Origin: Agathobaculum intestinigallinarum
GTDB lineage: Bacteria > Bacillota > Clostridia > Oscillospirales > Butyricicoccaceae
Direction of reading: 5' to 3'
Assembly: GCA_019119515.1 (NCBI GenBank)
Contig: DWWW01000003.1
Span: forward strand, 1 to 9,005
DNA length: 9,005 nt
Positions 6,057 through 9,005 of the stretch are shown here, piece by piece; within the stretch, counting starts at the first letter, position 1; each line of letters begins with the position of its first letter. Both the position numbers and the translations under genes were made by a program. The notes beneath the pieces were generated by a model. The model was given only the letters and a program-made list of their open reading frames with translations. It was not told where the DNA came from and made no database searches.

Positions 6057-6088
6057 TTAATTATGATTTTTACAAGGATGGAAAGCCT

Positions 6089-8359
6089 ATGCTGAAAAAA
6101 ACAATCTGCGCCATTGTTGTGGCGTTTTCAGCATTGATATTTGCATCAGCGGCGTCGCCGATCTTCCCGGTCGAGCGCACGGACATCGACGGCGTGACCC
6201 GCGCCGGGTATCTGGATGAGACCGGCCGGACCGTGCTGCCCTTCGTCTATACGCAGGCGGGCGAGTTTGCGGAATGCGGCCTCGCCGCGGTCGAGGACGG
6301 CGCGAAAACCGCGGTCATCAACCGCGAGGGGTATCTCGTGGTCCCGTACACGGATTCCCCGGTCTCGGTGGATTTTTCCGACGAGATGATCGCCTACCGC
6401 TACCGCGACCACAGCGTGTATTACACGCTCGAGGGCGAGCAGGTCGGCTCGTATGCGGGTGCGGTCGGCTTTTTTGAGGACGACATCCTGCTGTGCCAAA
6501 GCCCGGCATCCGGCCTGTATTCCTATGTAAAGGAGGACGGCAGCCCTGCCTTTGCGGGCGAGTTCCGGGATGCGGGCGCGTTTTCCGGCGGCCGCGCGCT
6601 CGTGCAGACGACGGACGGCATCTATCTCGCGATCGACACCGCGGGCAGCACCCTGTACACCCTTGAGAGCGGCATTACGCCCTCCTACATGACCATTTTC
6701 GGCGAGGACACGATCGTGCTCTCCAACGGTACCAACCAGGCGCTTTACTCGCTCTCGCAGAGCGCGTTTTTGACCGATTTCCTGTATAAGACCATCTCGG
6801 AGTTCAACGACGGCGTCGCGATGGCGCGGCAGGTCAACCGCTGGGGCCTGATGGATACCAGCGGCAGCTGGCTGACCGAACCGACCTACTACTATCTCTC
6901 CTACATGGGCGAGGGGCTGTATGCGGCCCGCAGCGAGGACGGCTCGGTTTCCGCGGTCGACGCCTACGGCAACATCTCCTACCGCACGCCGAGCTATGTC
7001 GGCGGGTTCAATGAGCTGCGCTACGGCCTTTCGTGGCACGGCACGGCCACCGGCCGCCTGATTTTCTTCCGCGCGAGCGGCGGCTACTTTGCGAGCCTGG
7101 AAAACGCGGAAAACCCCACGCTGCTGAGCGAAAACGTGGTCCGCGTGACGCAGGACGGCAAGCTGCGGTATATCAACCTGTCAAACGGCAATGTCCTGTT
7201 CGAGCAGCCGACCTCGTTCGACCTGGGCAGCGGCATCACCGCGAACACCGTGCACTATGAAAAGTTCATGGGCTATCAGGAGGACGGCACGGCGCACGGC
7301 TGGGACGTCGATTTCCCGGAGATCAGCGGCCTGCCGGATGCGGACGTACAGAAGCAGATCAACGATGCGATCCGGAATTTCTTCCTCAAGGGGCCGTCGG
7401 TGACGGCGGAATACGACGCGCTCGAGGGCGGCTACGGCGCCTCGCTCGAGGGCTCGGTGCTGGTGGTATGGGCGAGCTGCATCAGCGGCAAGGGCGCGGG
7501 CGCCTCGGTCTGGAACAACAGCCTTGCGTTTGACGTCAATACGGGCGAGCAGTACCAGATGTCCGACCTGTTTGTCAGCGGGTATATGGACACGGTCCGC
7601 AGCCTGCTCCCGGATACCCATGAGGTCTATCTGTACAGCTTCCCGCGCATGAGCACCGAGGGCGTGACCTGGTACTACAATGAATACGAGAGCGAGCTGC
7701 AGAGCGCGTACACGGAAAGCTATCTGCTCACCTTTGACCAGCTGGCGGACGTGATCGACGAGAGCAGCGACTGCTATATCGCCCTGCAGACGCCGTATCA
7801 GCGCCCGGCCAGCAATGCGGTTGCGGGCTTTGCCGACGTCAGCCGGAGCCACTGGGCGGCCTCCTTTATCGAGACGGTCGCCGGGGAAGGGCTGATGCAG
7901 GGTGCGGACGGGAAATTCCGTCCGGATGAGACCATCACCGCCGCCGAGGTCTGCGCGACCATCGCGCGCGTGCGCGAACTGCCGGAGGCGGAGACCGTGA
8001 TGGAGGGCATCAACCCGGCTGCGTGGTATGCAGGGGAGGTCAGCGCGACAGAGGCCGCCGGCCTGCTGGAGGGGCTGACCGACGGCTTCCAGCCCGAGGC
8101 GGCGATCACCCGTGCGGACACCATGCAGATTTTCGCGAACCTGCTTGTGGAGCAGGGCAGCACCCTGCCGGATGCCGCGGCTGCGGACGCGGCGCTGCTC
8201 TCCTATGCGGACGCGGCGGACATCCCCGCAGCGCGCCGGCAGGCGATCGCGCTGTGCCTGGAAAGCGGCCTGATCGAGGGTTACGCGGACGGCACCATCA
8301 AGCCGCAGAACACCATCACCCGCAGCGAGTACGCGAAGCTGCTGACCTCGCTGATTTAA
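6089..8359 (+). CDS. Secreted SLH-anchored protein with WG-like repeats and DUF4163/DUF3298-like region
   Basis: This 756-residue protein starts with a signal peptide: MLKK, a hydrophobic core at residues 6-18, and a likely signal peptidase I site after ASA (19-21). Residues about 25-370 are diverged WG-type repeats, shown by phrases such as YLDETGRTVLPFVY and NRWGLMDTSGSWLTEPTYYY, expected to fold as a beta-propeller-like array. Residues about 388-560 resemble the DUF4163/DUF3298 pair of PdaC- and RsiV-like proteins (VDFPEISGL, LAFDVNTGEQYQMSDLF). Residues about 579-756 hold three SLH modules (FADVSRSHWA; AITRAD; ADGTIKPQNTITRSEY), which in known proteins bind pyruvylated secondary cell-wall polymer. 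In SLH1 the usual TRAE is TAAE, losing the arginine. The start at 6089 follows AAGGATGG at 7-base spacing. The protein is probably displayed on the cell surface; no enzyme activity or ligand can be assigned. Confidence 0.88.
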   Translation: MLKKTICAIVVAFSALIFASAASPIFPVERTDIDGVTRAGYLDETGRTVLPFVYTQAGEFAECGLAAVEDGAKTAVINREGYLVVPYTDSPVSVDFSDEMIAYRYRDHSVYYTLEGEQVGSYAGAVGFFEDDILLCQSPASGLYSYVKEDGSPAFAGEFRDAGAFSGGRALVQTTDGIYLAIDTAGSTLYTLESGITPSYMTIFGEDTIVLSNGTNQALYSLSQSAFLTDFLYKTISEFNDGVAMARQVNRWGLMDTSGSWLTEPTYYYLSYMGEGLYAARSEDGSVSAVDAYGNISYRTPSYVGGFNELRYGLSWHGTATGRLIFFRASGGYFASLENAENPTLLSENVVRVTQDGKLRYINLSNGNVLFEQPTSFDLGSGITANTVHYEKFMGYQEDGTAHGWDVDFPEISGLPDADVQKQINDAIRNFFLKGPSVTAEYDALEGGYGASLEGSVLVVWASCISGKGAGASVWNNSLAFDVNTGEQYQMSDLFVSGYMDTVRSLLPDTHEVYLYSFPRMSTEGVTWYYNEYESELQSAYTESYLLTFDQLADVIDESSDCYIALQTPYQRPASNAVAGFADVSRSHWAASFIETVAGEGLMQGADGKFRPDETITAAEVCATIARVRELPEAETVMEGINPAAWYAGEVSATEAAGLLEGLTDGFQPEAAITRADTMQIFANLLVEQGSTLPDAAAADAALLSYADAADIPAARRQAIALCLESGLIEGYADGTIKPQNTITRSEYAKLLTSLI

Positions 8360-8371
8360 ACGGCAGACGAG

Positions 8372-8396
8372 AACACCCGCCTTTGGGCGGGTGTTT
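8372..8396 (+). terminator. Probable terminator of the SLH gene
   Basis: A 10 bp stem AACACCCGCC (8372-8381), loop TTTG, GGCGGGTGTT (8386-8395) lies 12 bases after the stop codon. The following T-run is short (TTTC), so termination may be partial. A second hairpin, AATTGCGG-CTCG-CCGCAATT at 8443-8462 followed by TTTCT, could assist. Confidence 0.7.
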
Positions 8397-8432
8397 CAGC
8401 CTGTTGAAAAAGTCCCCGCGCCGGAGCGCGCA

Positions 8433-8548
8433 TCAAACAGGCAATTGCGGCTCGCCGCAATTTTTCTCATCATCAGCTGCGGGCTGGTCAGCCCGTTTGC
8501 AGGACGGCTGTATGACAAAATGGGCATCAAGGCGCTGTTTGTCATGCA
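8433..8548 (+). pseudogene. Remnant of an MFS (EmrB/DHA2-like) transporter
   Basis: The frame through here encodes a hydrophobic segment, LAAIFLIISCGLVSPFAG, joined to GRLYDKMGIKAL (8502-8537). This matches the pattern of a transmembrane helix followed by the cytoplasmic loop motif A (G-x-x-x-D-K/R-x-G) of major facilitator drug transporters. Only about one helix and loop of a protein that normally has 12 or 14 helices is present. After FVM the frame becomes polar and unlike a transporter, ending at the TAA 8622-8624. Upstream the frame has no ribosome binding site and its first ATG sits inside the SLH terminator. It is best read as a decayed fragment left by deletion. The family call rests on a short motif, so it could be chance. 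Confidence 0.45.
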
Positions 8549-8624
8549 TCCGGAAAAAGCGTACCCAAGCGCCGGGAAAACACAGGATTACCGGTTCGGC
8601 AAAATCAAGCACCCGAAAAAGTAA

Positions 8625-8664
8625 CAAAAACCCCGTCATTTCCGGAGAAATAACGGGGTTTTTG
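8625..8664 (-). terminator. Terminator of tRNA-Thr (bidirectional)
   Basis: Read on the minus strand, CAAAAACCCCGTTATTT pairs with AAATGACGGGGTTTTTG around the loop CTCCGG, with one mismatch. The second arm ends in TTTTTGTTA. It begins directly after the encoded CCA of the tRNA, so it also sets a trailer of only a few bases. The A-run on the other side makes it able to work for plus-strand transcripts too. Confidence 0.9.
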
Positions 8665-8740
8665 TGGAGCTTGCGGCCGGACTCGAACCGGCGACCTGCG
8701 CATTACGAATGCGCTGCTCTACCAACTGAGCCACGCAAGC
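8665..8740 (-). tRNA. tRNA-Thr (anticodon CGU)
   Basis: The minus strand folds as a complete 76-base cloverleaf. The acceptor stem is GCTTGCG/CGCAAGC. The D arm is GGCTC with loop AGTTGGTA and GAGC. The anticodon arm is GCGCA-TTCGTAA-TGCGC with CGT at positions 34-36, reading ACG (Thr). The T arm contains GCCGG-TTCGAGT-CCGGC. The discriminator base is T, and the 3' CCA is encoded. It has its own promoter and terminator and is transcribed divergently from rpsF. Confidence 0.97.
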
Positions 8741-8786
8741 AAACTGCATAACAGGATGACCATAAAGGTCATCTTGGATTGTCAGC
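8741..8786 (-). other. tRNA-Thr 5' leader with a hairpin
   Basis: The roughly 46 bases between the likely transcription start and the mature 5' end contain a 7 bp hairpin GATGACC/GGTCATC (8755-8761 with 8767-8773) and a five-base loop. The leader would be removed by RNase P. Nothing shows the hairpin to be regulatory. Confidence 0.5.
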
Positions 8787-8792
8787 CTTGAT

Positions 8793-8821
8793 AGTATACC
8801 ACGGTTTTTGGATTTCGTCAA
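8793..8821 (-). promoter_or_regulatory. Promoter of tRNA-Thr
   Basis: On the minus strand, TTGACG (8816-8821) and TATACT (8793-8798) are separated by exactly 17 bases. TG one base upstream of the -10 gives an extended -10. This is near consensus and about 50 bases upstream of the tRNA 5' end. Confidence 0.92.
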
Positions 8822-8840
8822 TCTTTTTTTGAATTTTTCC

Positions 8841-8868
8841 TTGACTTTTTGCGCCTGTTCGATATAAT
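8841..8868 (+). promoter_or_regulatory. Promoter of rpsF
   Basis: TTGACT (8841-8846) and TATAAT (8863-8868) are separated by 16 bases. The -35 elements of this promoter and of the divergent tRNA promoter are only 19 bases apart, so the two may influence each other. Confidence 0.9.
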
Positions 8869-8874
8869 AGTAAG

Positions 8875-8932
8875 GTATCCTTGCTCACATCAGAGGGTGT
8901 GGGCCAAAAGTCCAAAAGGAGGTGCTAAGAAA
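8875..8932 (+). other. rpsF 5' leader with hairpin and strong ribosome binding site
   Basis: The leader can form a 9 bp stem, GCTCACATC (8883-8891) with GGTGTGGGC (8896-8904), including two or three G-U pairs, around the loop AGAG. AAAGGAGGTG (8915-8924) is a near-perfect Shine-Dalgarno 10 bases before the start codon. In many bacteria S6:S18 binds the rpsF leader through a CCG-containing loop; no CCG is present here, so autoregulation of that type is not called. Confidence 0.5.
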
Positions 8933-9005
8933 ATGGCAAAGATTTCTGGCAAGTATGAGACGATCTTCATTGTCAACCCCACGCTGGAAGAGGCAGCGGC
9001 TACCG
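8933..9005 (+). CDS. rpsF: 30S ribosomal protein bS6, N-terminal part (3' end outside window)
   Basis: The first 24 codons, MAKISGKYETIFIVNPTLEE and following, match the start of ribosomal protein bS6: a short N-terminal extension leading into the first beta strand YETIFIVNP and the first helix. bS6 pairs with bS18 on the platform of the small subunit. In most Firmicutes rpsF is followed by ssb and rpsR; that part lies outside the window. The strong ribosome binding site at 8915-8924 and the dedicated promoter at 8841-8868 fit a highly expressed ribosomal operon. Confidence 0.93.
   Translation, partial: MAKISGKYETIFIVNPTLEEAAAT

Noticed and set aside
5965..6060. 31-codon hydrophobic peptide starting MQQRCNIITACVTIV
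   Set aside because: The only GGAG is one base from the ATG, and the frame overlaps the TATAAT promoter of the SLH gene, so it is unlikely to be translated.
8875..8932. S6:S18-binding leader motif of rpsF
   Set aside because: A hairpin is present, but the CCG trinucleotide expected in the loop or bulge of that motif is absent.

Overview
The window looks like chromosomal DNA from a GC-rich member of the Clostridia (Bacillota), plausibly Oscillospiraceae or Butyricicoccaceae. The grounds are the Firmicutes-type GyrA tail, a yaaO-yaaQ(darA)-holB-yaaT(ricT) block otherwise known from low-GC Gram-positives, strong AGGAGG-type ribosome binding sites, TTG starts, and an SLH-anchored surface protein. 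The family assignment is inference. gyrA, the yaaO-ricT block and rpsF all lie near oriC in Bacillus subtilis, so the segment may be origin-proximal.

Layout: 1-1092 is the 3' part of gyrA, closed by a hairpin terminator. From about 1137 to 2010 there is no credible gene. This stretch is a mosaic of hairpins and inverted repeats: two copies of a two-hairpin element, an inverted pair of about 60 bp arms plus a partial third copy, and a palindrome made of two face-to-face DnaA-box-like sequences. An extended -10 promoter then drives a compact operon from 2057 to 5819: a YaaO-type PLP decarboxylase, the c-di-AMP receptor DarA, DNA polymerase III delta' (holB) and the RNase Y accessory protein RicT. 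A perfect hairpin terminator ends it. Compared with the B. subtilis block, tmk and yaaR are absent from between these genes.

6089-8359 is a separately promoted gene for a secreted protein with WG-like repeats, a DUF4163/DUF3298-like region and three C-terminal SLH modules. After its terminator comes a short decayed stretch resembling part of an MFS drug transporter, then a minus-strand tRNA-Thr(CGU) with its own consensus-like promoter and terminator. The window ends in the first 24 codons of rpsF, which is divergent from the tRNA and has a strong promoter and ribosome binding site.

Most coding content is ordinary housekeeping. The part least explained by known genes is the repeat mosaic at 1200-1945, where two diverged copies keep the same paired architecture, including one compensatory base-pair change. 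No new multi-gene system is visible.
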